This document shows, piece after piece, positions 13,201-16,913 of a stretch of DNA of 37,279 bases. Source of the stretch: Symbiodinium natans (taxonomy: Eukaryota; Sar; Dinophyceae; Suessiales; Symbiodiniaceae). Made by a program: the position numbers and the translations under genes. The stretch's first letter is position 1. Each line of letters opens with the position of its first letter. A model generated the notes under the pieces. That model was not told the DNA's origin. It did not search any database and worked only from the letters and a program-made list of their open reading frames with translations. The stretch covers positions 525,086 to 562,364 of the forward strand of contig CAJNDS010002236.1 in NCBI GenBank assembly GCA_905221605.1, read 5' to 3'.

Positions 13201-13968
13201 GCGGGGAGGATCATGATCGCCCTCGCCACGGGGGACGCCAACATGCGGCTCCCCATGCGCCTGGACTTCGAGATGGCGTGCTACGTGAGCCTTGGGGGGT
13301 GCGAAAACGAGTCCGAAGTTCTGGGTTCCTAAACTTTGTGTGCAATTCTAATCCCTAAACTTCCCTATAAAGATTAAGCAAGATGGACCACAAAGCCCTT
13401 AAAGGGACCGTGTGGGGCGAACATAGCCTCCAAGGAAGAAGCTCACGCACGTCTCGGCTCGCTGCCGCTTGAAGTTGGAGGAGGAGGAGCGGGCTCTGCA
13501 GCTTTCTTAGCCAATAGTTGAACTTTGAGCTTTTAGGGTTTCCTTATTTAGTAGGAATATTGGAGTTTAACACTTTTTTCTTGCCCCTGTTTATTGGAGA
13601 AGTAAGGCAGCTTGTGGACGACCACGCCCGGCGCGTGGAGATTGCCAAGCAGCACCTGCAGTCCGTCCGAAAGCAGGACCAGGCAGCCTGGACTGATCTT
13701 GAGGATCAAATTTGGGGATTTTTGCCGGTTCTTCCTGAACCTCAAACCCTAAACTCAAAAACCCTAAACTCGAAAACCCTAAACCCCAAACCCTAAACCC
13801 CAAACCCTAAACCCTAAAACGGGTGGTGCACAAGATGCTCCCAAGTACTGAGGCTGACAAGGCCGCCTGTCCGAAGTTTGCGGCCGCCCTCCAGGCGCTT
13901 CTGCGCGCAGCCTCCCTCCCTATCAGCCAGGAGGGCGCCAGCACCTGGGGGGGCGAAGAGGAAGCCTT
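402..13968 (+). CDS. Gene 1: giant multi-exon protein, DUF3638/DUF3645-type family (partial)
   Basis: This entry gives the extent of a gene made of some 30 exon candidates listed separately. I recognise the family from motif patterns in several exons: W-L-R-N-S-V-R-W, D-G-I-P-H-S-L-L-L, H-L-S-G-T-F-L-Y-T-P-T-L, D-A-H-A-G-R and K-L-T-H-V-S-A-R-C-R-L. These are typical of very long cytosolic proteins in oomycetes, fungi and alveolates carrying DUF6606/DUF3638/DUF3645, often labelled ubiquitinyl hydrolase-like; the function is poorly known. Order and strand of the matching exons are collinear with the family. The nucleotide-binding-like G-E-G-K-T/G-A-G-K-T region and everything after it were not found, so the 3' half is missing or outside the window. 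The exons between 6.5 and 11.4 kb have no recognised domain, and a second nested gene cannot be excluded. Confidence 0.6.
890..1144. repeat. Intron with CCCTAAA array
   Basis: An AT-rich spacer (about 890-960) and unique sequence are followed by CCCTAAA-type repeats at about 1060-1141, ending in ...CCTTAAG directly before the next exon. No coding frame is supported in this interval. Confidence 0.7.
1145..1252 (+). CDS. Gene 1 exon (W-A-P-R ... M-P-E-P-E)
   Basis: Thirty-six codons in frame: WAPRMVQSLLGSLACLMAHH then SWNCGFLQMPEPEALR. The acceptor is AAG| at 1144. The donor is CTGCGG|GTTTAGGG, so the first base pair of the intron is the start of a telomere-repeat array. The exon ends in phase 0, matching the next exon. 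The pattern of a hydrophobic helix followed by L-P-E-x-E and then R-R-x-x-V-E-W in the following exon is what I recall for the DUF3638-type family. Confidence 0.75.
1253..1863. repeat. Intron bounded by TTTAGGG at 5' end and CCCTAAA at 3' end
   Basis: It begins with about nine TTTAGGG copies (1253-1316), decays into G/T-rich variants, passes through about 130 bases of unique sequence (1560-1770), then ends in degenerate CCCTAAA copies (1775-1858) and the acceptor CCCCCAAG|. It is the clearest example of the inverted telomere-repeat intron layout in the window. Confidence 0.8.
1864..1971 (+). CDS. Gene 1 exon (H-R-R-F-L-V-E-W-L)
   Basis: Thirty-six codons in phase 0 at both ends: EVMEVVQTHRRFLVEWLESC then PDSESGSRDFQQALNQ. 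The donor is CAG|GTGGGT. Joined to the previous exon it gives M-P-E-P-E-A-L-R-E-V-M-E-V-V, a continuous amphipathic stretch. Third positions are G/C rich. Confidence 0.75.
1972..2206. repeat. Intron with TTTAGGG then TTTGGGG array
   Basis: TTTAGGG copies (about 1993-2042) change abruptly to a homogeneous TTTGGGG array (about 2042-2112), then return to GGGTTAGG forms up to 2155. The last 50 bases are unique and end in the acceptor GAGTCAG|. The intron is flanked by the short direct repeat CAGGTG. Confidence 0.7.
2207..2236 (+). CDS. Gene 1 mini-exon, 30 nt
   Basis: Ten codons, VFEHYAVPDQ, phase 0 on both sides. The acceptor is GTCAG|GTG; the donor is a non-GT form, CAG|GCCGG. The next exon begins CAG|GCCGGC, so the 9-base word CAGGCCGGC occurs at both ends of the intron. 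The call depends on accepting a GC donor, which the channel gene further on supports. Confidence 0.5.
2404..2568 (+). CDS. Gene 1 exon (I-K-L-L-P-R-N ... S-E)
   Basis: Fifty-five codons in phase 0: starts AGDGSTPASDRAWARINDDV, ends LLPRNLLALGSVLLSE. The acceptor is TTTCAG|GCC and the donor is TCGGAA|GTACAT, directly before a TATG/TACA microsatellite. It joins in phase to the exon at 2789. Confidence 0.75.
2575..2762. repeat. Microsatellite: (TA)n and (TACA)n within an intron
   Basis: A (TA)n core (about 2611-2650) is followed by CAGACAGACAGA and a long (ACAT)n run to about 2740, then an ACACAC tract. Translations here give runs of Y, I, C, V and M in every frame and are not genes. The tract separates two well-supported exons and contains no telomere repeat. 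Confidence 0.85.
2789..2951 (+). CDS. Gene 1 exon (W-L-E-I-N-V ... L-N-L-G)
   Basis: In frame: KYVVSEGKEVYWLEINVQLL, then QVSMRGVSVQALEQAIIKST, then an L-Y-K-R-L-W-L-N-L tail. The acceptor is ATCTAG|AAA. The pattern W-x-E-I-N ... G-x-S-V-x-x-L-x-x-x-I resembles the I-N-I...G-x-x-x-x-x-L-P-x-x-I block of the DUF3638-type family. The last base or two are ambiguous (TTAG/GGTGTAGGG). Confidence 0.75.
3061..3290 (+). CDS. Gene 1 exon (T-Q-F-E-S-L-F ... D-D-E-A-L-L)
   Basis: The acceptor TATGTTGCAG| is strong. The frame reads TQFESLFDSLFLEKPRKGHE and later ITLESDTVSVVELMSHSLMV. It follows the previous exon with a shared glycine codon. The donor is near 3289-3290 in AGCAGG|GTTTTCGG. Unusually, this exon is flanked by TTTAGGG upstream and CCCTAAA downstream, the reverse of the usual orientation. 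Confidence 0.75.
3415..3471 (+). CDS. Possible gene 1 exon (Q-E-F-H-T-S-G)
   Basis: The frame QEFHTSGAEQERANTPFKL is the one phase-compatible with the preceding exon, with acceptor GAAAG| and donor CT|GTTGCG. Other frames are also open, codon bias is weak and no family motif is visible, so this is tentative. A second coding-like fragment at about 3572-3632 (L-L-D-E-L-A-L-L-P-H-G-Y) has no clear acceptor. Confidence 0.3.
3780..3925 (+). CDS. Gene 1 exon (S-E-W-A-S-E-L-L-D-P-I-Q)
   Basis: The frame reads EYDPEDLPLGSEWASELLDP then IQKRFFEPPALGLPFGQPAK, with acceptor CAGCCCAG| and a donor near GGGG|GTTTGGGG. Third positions are rich in G/C. The intron after it opens with TTTAGGG-like repeats. 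No specific motif was assigned. Confidence 0.6.
3926..5334. repeat. Long telomere-repeat intron region with weak exon candidates
   Basis: It contains TTTAGGG arrays (3944-3970, 4363-4540), a clean CCCTAAA array of about 18 units (about 4693-4816), and a TTTAGGG/TTTGGGG array (4936-5080), so orientation flips several times. Two short stretches could be exons: 4090-4160 (acceptor CCTCCTCAG|, three partly open frames) and 4850-4932. Neither has a decisive frame, so I do not call them. Confidence 0.6.
5335..5447 (+). CDS. Gene 1 exon (H-S-H-G-H-R-F-Y-R-V-L-E)
   Basis: The frame ends EVLLFRDLQMVQIFGIHSHG then HRFYRVLELHACIW, with a strong donor TGG|GTAAGC. The H-G-x-R-F-Y-R-x-L-E motif is one I associate with the DUF3638-type family. 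The acceptor is CGGCCAG|. The opposite-strand open frame over this interval is a shadow. Confidence 0.7.
5614..5700 (+). CDS. Gene 1 exon (D-C-R-F-S-L-C-H-L)
   Basis: The frame WSSDCRFSLCHLQPSFNDPK then RPVSALCIR is open; the acceptor is GCTGAG| and the donor GCATTAG|GTTGCT. It ends in phase 2, which fits the next candidate at 6113. A second frame is also open (P-L-Q-P-L-P-P-P), so confidence is moderate. Confidence 0.55.
5818..6050. repeat. Homogeneous 9-bp array (CCCCCTAAA)n
   Basis: About 26 copies of a 9-base variant of the telomere unit with five C residues, nearly perfect, with one copy missing an A (about 5912). Because 9 is a multiple of three, the reverse strand reads as an endless Gly-Gly-Leu repeat; this is not a protein gene. 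It lies at the 3' end of an intron, in the usual C-rich orientation. Confidence 0.9.
6113..6155 (+). CDS. Possible gene 1 mini-exon, 43 nt
   Basis: The acceptor is GGACAG| and the donor is strong (GCTG|GTGAGC). In the frame set by the exon at 5614 it reads TVAHRGQPWSVSKL and ends in phase 0. Evidence is phase consistency and splice motifs only. Confidence 0.45.
6178..6575. repeat. Intron: TTTAGGG start, long CCCCAAA/CCCTAAA 3' part
   Basis: Three TTTAGGG copies follow the donor. The rest is C-rich: degenerate copies, a homogeneous CCCCAAA run (about 6362-6420), mixed variants, then CCCTAAA up to 6572 and the acceptor CTAAGAG|. Confidence 0.8.
6576..6669 (+). CDS. Gene 1 exon (E-L-R-A-H-P-A-S-V)
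   Basis: The frame ELRAHPASVTVCRREVQAPT then ALEEESTKGAG is GC3-rich, directly flanked by CCCTAAA before and TTTAGGG after. The exact 3' end lies in a G-run where the telomere array starts. No domain recognised. Confidence 0.55.
6670..6995. repeat. Intron with TTTAGGG/TTTGGGG then unique sequence
   Basis: About six TTTAGGG copies, then TTTGGGG copies (6705-6742), then degenerate G/T-rich sequence to about 6975, ending in the acceptor CCCCTGACAG|. Open frames on both strands over 6787-7125 are shadows or repeat-derived. Confidence 0.7.
6996..7111 (+). CDS. Gene 1 exon with acidic D-S-D-S-D-A-D stretch
   Basis: The frame reads ALEALDWTRNQDQEENDHAE then SDSDSDADIESLQKDFWGG. The acceptor is CTGACAG| and the donor GGGGGG|GTATAAG, ending in phase 2. 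The single base needed is supplied by the next exon, giving a continuous frame. It is an acidic linker, probably disordered. Confidence 0.7.
7112..7277. repeat. Short intron with (TA)n and TATATACCTTATA repeats
   Basis: It has a GT donor at 7112, repeated ATATACCTTATA motifs and a (TA)n tract (7215-7248), ending ATTCTCCTAG|. It contains no telomere repeat, which is rare for this gene. Confidence 0.7.
7278..7428 (+). CDS. Gene 1 exon (K-D-V-V-E-F-R-E-T)
   Basis: The first base completes a glycine codon with the previous exon; it then reads KDVVEFRETSQPPEPGDKMK, then LVKVAMLPPPTFIALVESSK, then A-Q-K-G-T-K-G-G-T-L. Donor CTT|GTAAAG, phase 0. It is strongly GC3. It could be a beta-rich strand-loop segment; no named domain. 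Confidence 0.75.
7577..7807 (+). CDS. Gene 1 exon (V-I-L-Q-M-P-D-G-S)
   Basis: The frame follows in phase 0 from the previous exon: VILQMPDGSEKTFPAEEVQN, later VKNLNVNKFREISFKLGKEE, ending W-G-S-S-T-L-Y-L-E before GAG|GTTTGT. The acceptor is AAAAAG|. Codon bias is strong up to about 7775. The 3' end could lie earlier. The region after it has T- and G-runs and is intronic. Confidence 0.7.
7881..7965 (+). CDS. Gene 1 exon (Y-H-L-D-V-E-I-A-E-V)
   Basis: The acceptor GTACCCAG| is followed by a frame reading RSIMCMSSPRYHLDVEIAEV then QTEGTKA, and a donor CCAC|GTAGGG. A shorter version starting after CCCCGAG (7911) is also possible. Confidence 0.55.
8121..8233 (+). CDS. Possible gene 1 exon (I-P-D-V-Q-S-L-L-G)
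   Basis: The acceptor GCATTCAG| follows a CCCTAAA array. One frame reads IPDVQSLLGTAAGHYGFSEL then D-L-L-S-S-C-R-S-L-K. A second open frame, phase-compatible with the previous exon, reads M-F-S-L-F-W-G-R-L-L. I cannot choose between them from sequence alone. Confidence 0.4.
8236..8676. repeat. CCCTAAA variants and an 8-bp (CCCTAACA)n array
   Basis: Degenerate CCCTAAA copies (8241-8395) are followed by about 26 copies of the 8-base variant CCCTAACA with sporadic substitutions (8395-8612). A T-rich unique stretch (8635-8676) then gives a good polypyrimidine tract and the acceptor CCCTGTCAG|. Confidence 0.85.
8677..8731 (+). CDS. Gene 1 exon (R-V-R-I-K-M-V-S-V)
   Basis: The frame GRVRIKMVSVEDRQPRNE has a strong acceptor and a donor GAAG|GTTCAGG that runs directly into TTTAGGG repeats. 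It is short and basic with no named motif. Confidence 0.5.
8740..8932. repeat. Intron with TTTAGGG array
   Basis: About 17 TTTAGGG or TTTGGGG copies (8745-8870), then unique sequence ending TATTTAG|. Confidence 0.75.
8933..8963 (+). CDS. Possible gene 1 mini-exon, 31 nt
   Basis: LRITPERLTE plus one base, with acceptor GTATATTTAG| and donor GAAG|GTCCTA. Its phase-1 end completes a glutamate codon with the next exon at 9071, which supports the call. Confidence 0.45.
9071..9138 (+). CDS. Gene 1 exon (E-A-Q-M-I-V-E-P-G-P-G-W)
   Basis: The frame EEAQMIVEPGPGWDDQMERC then L-G-Q is GC3-rich, with acceptor GCCCAG| and donor CAA|GTAGGA. It is preceded by CCCTAAA and followed by TTTAGGG repeats. Confidence 0.55.
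9139..9646. repeat. Intron with degenerate TTTAGGG tract
   Basis: Loosely repeated GGGTTTAGG variants run from 9170 to 9500, with T- and A-insertions that disrupt the 7-base period, followed by about 140 bases of unique sequence. No coding frame. Confidence 0.75.
9647..9681 (+). CDS. Possible gene 1 mini-exon, 35 nt
   Basis: EKSPARAGQRS in phase with the exon at 9071; acceptor GATCGCAG| and donor CAGC|GTGAGG. Support is splice sites and phase only. Confidence 0.35.
9815..9879 (+). CDS. Possible gene 1 exon (R-V-L-Q-N-N-P-K-T-G-W)
   Basis: In the frame set by the preceding mini-exon it reads CTQRVLQNNPKTGWPAMFSD. The acceptor is CAAGCAG|; the donor would be GC (CC|GCTAAACCC), where the downstream CCCTAAA array begins. 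Confidence 0.4.
9979..10070 (+). CDS. Gene 1 exon (F-L-V-N-I-S-A-R-N-E-K)
   Basis: The acceptor TTAAAACAG| precedes a frame AFLVNISARNEKLRFNRLGI then V-H-P-L-D-L-S-H-Y-R-P. It is flanked on both sides by CCCTAAA repeats. Phase to its neighbours is not resolved. Confidence 0.45.
10123..10168 (+). CDS. Gene 1 exon (D-G-N-S-W-I-W-P-R-E-L)
   Basis: PDGNSWIWPRELIEP, acceptor CCTAAGCAG| built directly onto a CCCTAAA array and donor GAGCCG|GTGGGT. The TTTAGGG array starts about 30 bases downstream. Confidence 0.5.
10200..10480. repeat. TTTAGGG array with GGGTTATA variant block
   Basis: TTTAGGG copies are interspersed with an 8-base GGGTTATA block (10297-10342), then TTTAGGG again to about 10465. 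An intron, with acceptor AATTTTAG| at 10480. Confidence 0.8.
10481..10535 (+). CDS. Possible gene 1 exon
   Basis: SSMWRHLKEGVLGGQWPP in phase 0 with acceptor TTTTAG| and donor CCCCGG|GTAGGG. Another frame (F-Y-V-E-A-P-Q-G-G) is open too, so the frame is uncertain. Confidence 0.3.
10692..10783 (+). CDS. Gene 1 exon (K-L-R-V-T-A-F-L-N-Y-T)
   Basis: AGTKTHQRKLRVTAFLNYTA then R-T-G-K-L-Q-L-Q-A-A has almost only G/C third positions. The acceptor CCCTAAACAG| is a telomere unit plus CAG. The frame reaches TGA at 10785; the overlapping word CCAC|GTGAAG is a GT donor, so this may be an internal exon or the end of a gene. Confidence 0.6.
10992..11049 (+). CDS. Gene 1 exon (K-M-L-S-G-E-G-D-F)
   Basis: GKMLSGEGDFSKEQEEAFS, acceptor CAAGTCAG| and donor CTCCG|GTTTAGGG, in which the telomere array provides the GT. 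It is acidic and GC3-rich with no named motif. Confidence 0.55.
11050..11242. repeat. Intron with TTTAGGG/TTTGGGG array
   Basis: The array runs from the donor to about 11195 with TTTGGGG and TTCGGGG variants in the middle, then about 40 unique bases and the acceptor GATGACAG|. Confidence 0.8.
11243..11324 (+). CDS. Gene 1 exon (V-C-Y-V-P-L-L-R-S-H-Q)
   Basis: VCYVPLLRSHQLLRNLHCLA then Q-L-A-K-A-A-T; strong acceptor and donor ACGG|GTTTAGGG inside a telomere unit. It is helical and leucine-rich. A 22-base micro-exon may follow at 11395-11416 (CAAG|GTGGCGG...|GTATGT). Confidence 0.65.
11417..11840. other. Intronic sequence, mostly unique, then degenerate CCCTAAA
   Basis: About 280 bases of unique AT/GC-mixed sequence without a supported frame, then C-rich degenerate repeats (11730-11830) ending in the acceptor CTGCATCAG|. 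Confidence 0.6.
11841..11928 (+). CDS. Possible gene 1 exon (V-D-G-L-E-N-A-A-R-S)
   Basis: The frame VDGLENAARSAQALRGASWT then K-L-T-R-R-G is open with good codon bias at the start. The 3' end is unresolved; TTTAGGG-like repeats follow. It could precede the large exon at 12250 directly. Confidence 0.4.
12178..12257 (+). repeat. Imperfect tandem duplication carrying the splice acceptor
   Basis: Two near-copies of about 37 bases: the word TTAGCAATCCGA occurs near 12211 and again near 12246, each preceded by a related AGCACTTC-containing stretch. The second copy carries the acceptor used by the large exon (CTTAG|CAATCCGAGTGG). Confidence 0.65.
12250..13284 (+). CDS. Gene 1 large exon: DUF3638-type family core segment
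   Basis: This is 345 codons with no internal repeat. It starts QSEWLRNSVRWELRTGRVPG just after an AG. An internal GTGAGC at 12308 is ignored because the frame continues through it with excellent codon bias. Landmarks in order: W-L-R-N-S-V-R-W near residue 4, V-V-E-L-P-R-L near 160, H-H-F-D-G-I-P-H-S-L-L-L near 195, H-L-S-G-T-F-L-Y-T-P-T-L near 255, D-Q-H-A-D-A-H-A-G-R near 315, and F-E-M-A-C-Y at the end. The series matches my memory of the DUF3638/DUF3645-containing giant proteins. The donor TAC|GTGAGC lets the next exon restore the family's K-L-x-H-V-S-A motif. Confidence 0.88.
13285..13438. other. Short intron without telomere repeats
   Basis: GT donor GTGAGCCTTGG and acceptor GGAAG| (or ACATAG| at 13426, adding four codons). 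It has no telomere units, unlike most introns here. Confidence 0.65.
13439..13505 (+). CDS. Gene 1 exon (K-L-T-H-V-S-A-R-C-R-L)
   Basis: KLTHVSARCRLKLEEEERAL then Q-L-S, in phase 0 with the preceding exon. The H-V-S-A-x-C-R-L-x-x-x-E-E motif directly after the D-A-H-A block is the strongest single support for the family and for this junction. The 3' end is uncertain because the frame hits TAG at about 13508; a GC donor inside the last codons is likely. Confidence 0.75.
13611..13705 (+). CDS. Exon (L-V-D-D-H-A-R-R-V-E-I-A)
   Basis: LVDDHARRVEIAKQHLQSVR then K-Q-D-Q-A-A-W-T-D-L is GC3-rich and predicted helical. The acceptor is TAAGGCAG|. It may still be gene 1 or the 5' end of gene 2, since no family motif decides. 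Confidence 0.6.
13835..13968 (+). CDS. Exon (M-L-P-S-T-E-A-D-K-A-A)
   Basis: MLPSTEADKAACPKFAAALQ then ALLRAASLPISQEGASTWGG, acceptor GCACAAG|. Strong codon bias. It is preceded by CCCTAAA repeats and followed by a TTTTAGGG array, the usual orientation. Assignment to gene 1 or gene 2 is open. Confidence 0.6.
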
Positions 13969-13971
13969 TTC

Positions 13972-14258
13972 AGGGTTTTAGGGTTTTAGGGTTTTAGGGA
14001 GTTTAGGGTTTTAGGGTTTTAGGGCTTTAGGGAGTTTAGGGTTTTAGGGTTTTAGGGTTTTAGGGTTTCAGGGCTTTAGGGAGTTTAGGGTTTTGGAGTT
14101 GGGGGTTTATGCCGCCCTCACAAGTAGTGGTAGGCAGTGGTTTCTTCAGCTGAGACCGGAGTTGGGGGAGCCAAGGCCCCAGTCAAACCCTAACCCCGAA
14201 CCCCGAAACCCTAAACCCTAAACCCTAAACCCTAACCCTAAACCCTAAACCCTAAACG
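13972..14258. repeat. 8-bp TTTTAGGG array, unique spacer, CCCTAAA array
   Basis: An AGGGTTTT (8-base) array occupies 13972-14095. About 90 unique bases follow with no supported frame, then CCCTAAA copies (14186-14257) that stop at the edge of the large repeat element. Confidence 0.85.
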
Positions 14259-14454
14259 GAGGGCCTATTTTTTTGGGTTTTTTTTTTTTTTTGGGCCTTT
14301 TTTTTTTTTTTTGGTCGATTTTCTTGGTTTTTCCTAAGAAAACCACCATTCCCTCCATATTTTTAAAGGATTTGATGCATTTTCGTGGTTTTTGGTACGA
14401 AAAACAGTAATTTCTCTGTGGTTTCATAGGAAAGCGTTATTTCTGGTACGTTTT

Positions 14455-14622
14455 AGAAGGAAAGAAGGAAAGAAAGGAAGGAAGGAAGGATGAAAGAAAG
14501 GAAGAAAACAAGGAAGGAAGGAAGGAAGGAAGGAAGAAAGGAGGGAAGGAAGAAAGGAAGGAAACAAGGAAGGAAGAAAGGAAGGAAGAAAGGAAGGAAG
14601 CAAGGAAGGAAGAAAGGAAGCG
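14455..14622. repeat. Polypurine microsatellite (GGAA)n
   Basis: About 165 bases of GGAAGGAAGAAAG type repeats on the + strand. The reverse-strand Ser/Phe/Leu/Pro-rich translation is an artefact. Confidence 0.9.
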
Positions 14623-15670
14623 TGCTTCGAATCCCAAGAAACTAGTTGAAAAACATCGTGTGAGCATTGTGTTTGCAAATGGGGGGGGCTGCGCCCCCCC
14701 CAACCCCCCCGCTTTTTTTGTTTTTTTTTTAAGCCGTGCAGAGCGTGCGTGCTTCAAAGCCCAAGAAACTTGTTGACACCCATCATGTGAGCAGGGTGTT
14801 TGCAAATGGTGGGGGGGGCTGCACCCCCCCCAACCCCCCGCTTCTTTTAAGCCGTACCAAGCGTGCTTCAAAGCCCAAGAAACTAGTGGAAAAACATCGT
14901 GTGAGCATTGTGTTTGCAAATTGGGGGGGGGGCTGGCGCCCCCCGCTTTTTTTAAGCTGTGCAGAGCGTGCTTCAAAGCCCAAGAAACTTGTTGACACCC
15001 ATCATGTGAGCATGGTGTTTGCAAATGGGGGGGGGCTGCGCCCCCCCCCAACCCCCCACCGCTTCTTTTAAGCCGTACCAAGCGTGCTTCAAAGCCCAAG
15101 AAACTAGTTGAAAAACATCGTGTGAGCATTGTGTTTGCAAATGGGGGGGGCTGCGCCCCCCCCAACCCCCCCGCTTTTTTTAAGCCGTGCAGAGCGTGCT
15201 TCAAAGCCCAAGAAACTTGTTGACACCCATCATGTGAGCAGGGTGTTTGCAAATGGGGGGAGGCTGCGCCCCCCCCAACCCCCCCCGCTTCTTTTAAGCC
15301 GTACCAAGCGTGCTTCCCAACCCAAGAAACTAGTTGAAAAACATCGTGTGAGCATTGCAAATGGGGGGGGCTGCGCCCCCCCCAACCCCCCCGCTTCTTT
15401 TAAGCTGTACCAAGCGTGCTTCAAAGCCCAAGAAACTAGTTGAAAAACATCGTGTGTGCATTGTGTTTGCAAATGGGGGGGGGCTGCGCCCCCCCCAACC
15501 CCCCCGCTTTTTTTAAGCCGTGCAGAGCGTGCTTCAAAGCCCAAGAAATTTGTTGACACCCATCATGTGAGCAGGGTGTTTGCAAATGGGGGGGGGGGGC
15601 TGCGCCCCCCCAACCCCCCCCCCGCTTCTGTTAAGCCGTACCAAGCGTGCTTCAAAGCCCGAGAAACTAG
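14623..15670. repeat. Tandem array block 1, about 9-10 units of about 110 bp
   Basis: Each unit contains CTTCAAAGCCCAAGAAAC, a variable middle, GTGTTTGCAAATGGGGGG, the hairpin-forming GGGGGGCTGCGCCCCCC, then CTTTTTTTAAGCCGT. Two forms alternate: one with AACTAGTTGAAAAACATCG and one with AACTTGTTGACACCCATCA, so the higher-order period is about 220 bp. Unit starts fall near 14624, 14751, 14859, 14970, 15088, 15200, 15310, 15419, 15531 and 15648. Confidence 0.85.
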
Positions 15671-15860
15671 TTGAAAAAAAAAGTATGAATCCGATGAAAA
15701 TATAGAGGGAATGATAGAAACCAAGAAAACGAACCAAATAGGGTTTTCCCTAGGACAAACTAAGGAAAAGCAACGTACGCTTTGACGTTTGACGAAATCC
15801 GTCCAAAATGTAATCAGAAGAGGGTTTCCTTAGGAAAAACGAACGAAAACCTCGTTTTTT
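15671..15860. other. Spacer between the two tandem blocks
   Basis: About 190 bases of A-rich sequence containing AACCAAATAGGGTTTTCC and GAAATCCGTCCAAAATGTAA. It is related to the element's right flank (16465-16600), which suggests the element grew by internal duplication. Confidence 0.6.
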
Positions 15861-16460
15861 TCAAGCCGTGCAGAGCGTGCTTCAAAGCCCAAGAAACTTG
15901 TTGACACCCGTCATGTGAGCAGGGTGTTTGCCAATGAGGGGGGGCTGTGTTTTCCCCCAACCCCCCCCCCGCTTCATTTAAGTCGTACCAAGCTTGCTTC
16001 AAAGCCCAAGAAACTAGTTGAAAAGCATCGTGTGAGCATTGTGTTTGCAAATGGGGGGGGCTGCGCCCCCCCCAACCCCCCCGCTTTTTTTTGTTTTTTA
16101 AGCCGTGCAGAGCGCGCTTCAAAGCCCAAGAAACTTGTTGACACCCATCATGTGAGCAGGGTGTTTGCAAATGGGGGGTGGCTGCGCCCCCCCCCAACCC
16201 CCCCTGCTTCTTTTAAGCCGTACCAAGCGTGCTTCCCAACCCAAGAAACTAGTTGAAAAACATCGTGTGAGCATTGCAAATGGGGGGGGCTGCGCCCCCC
16301 CCAACCCCCCCGCTTCTTTTAAGCTGTACCAAGCGTGCTTCAAAGCCCAAGAAACTAGTTGAAAAACATCGTGTGTGCTTTGTGTTTGCAAATGGGGGGC
16401 GCTGCGCCCCCCCCAACCCCCCCGCTTTTTTTAAGCCGTGCAGAGCGTGCTTCAACCTAA
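15861..16460. repeat. Tandem array block 2, about 5 units, partial copy of block 1
   Basis: Units start near 15880, 15991, 16118, 16229 and 16340. The unusual unit reading CTTCCCAACCCAAG with a short ...GAGCATTGCAAATGG middle occurs in both blocks (15310 and 16229) followed by the same next unit, so block 2 is a segmental copy of 15200-15530. Confidence 0.8.
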
Positions 16461-16745
16461 GGGAAATTACAGGAAATCCGTCCAAAATCCAAAAAAAATA
16501 GGTTTTCCCTATGAAAAACCAACGAAAACCTCAGGGAAATGACAGAAAATCCGTCCAAAATGTAAGGAAAGTAGGGTTTTTCCTAGAGAAAACCAAGGAA
16601 ATCGACCAAAAAAAAAATGGCCAAAAAAAAAAAAAAAAGACCCAAAAAAAAACTCCACCCGTTCTTCTTGGGGCCATCATTGGCGTTATTCGTAGGGTTG
16701 AACGAAACCCTAAACCTGGAAGGTTTGAAGGTCAATGTACCTGCA

Positions 16746-16913
16746 TACTTGGAGTTTCATGGTACTTATAAGCCAGTTATAATTGTACTGAGAGCCCACT
16801 TAGAAGCTCCTTAAGTGCCCTAACATGGTTATAAGTACACTTGTAAGTATAACACTTGTAAGTATAGTTTATAATTGGTTAATAAGTACCATGAACCTCA
16901 AAGTAGAGCACAT
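16746..16913. mobile_element. MITE-like element, about 168 bp, TIR about 35 bp
   Basis: The left end CTTGGAGTTTCATGGTACTT and following bases are matched inversely by TAAGTACCATGAACCTCAAAG at the right end, with the match extending through the TTATAATTG region. It is A/T-rich and non-coding. A relative with similar ends lies at 33176-33306. Confidence 0.7.

Larger units (their letters stand above)
14262..16662. mobile_element. 2.4-kb element: inverted T/A-rich ends enclosing tandem repeats
   Basis: The left end has T-runs, then TTGGTCGATTTTCTTGG and TTTTTCCTAAGAAAACC. The right end has the reverse complement with few differences (TTTTTCCTAGAGAAAACC, CCAAGGAAATCGACCAA, then A-runs). The repeated phrase GAAATCCGTCCAAAATGTAA occurs in the centre (about 15794) and near the right end (about 16545). 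The interior is a GGAA microsatellite plus two blocks of tandem units. No transposase-like frame exists; long open frames here are repeat translations. It could be a non-autonomous transposon or a satellite inside an inverted-repeat unit. Confidence 0.6.

Noticed and set aside
14437-15360. 307-codon reverse-strand open frame and several related ones on both strands
   Set aside because: They read through tandem repeats and a GGAA microsatellite; every unit gives the same peptide and frames are open on both strands.
14623-16460. CRISPR array
   Set aside because: Units are about 110 bp with no short conserved repeats separated by unique spacers, and the context is eukaryotic.
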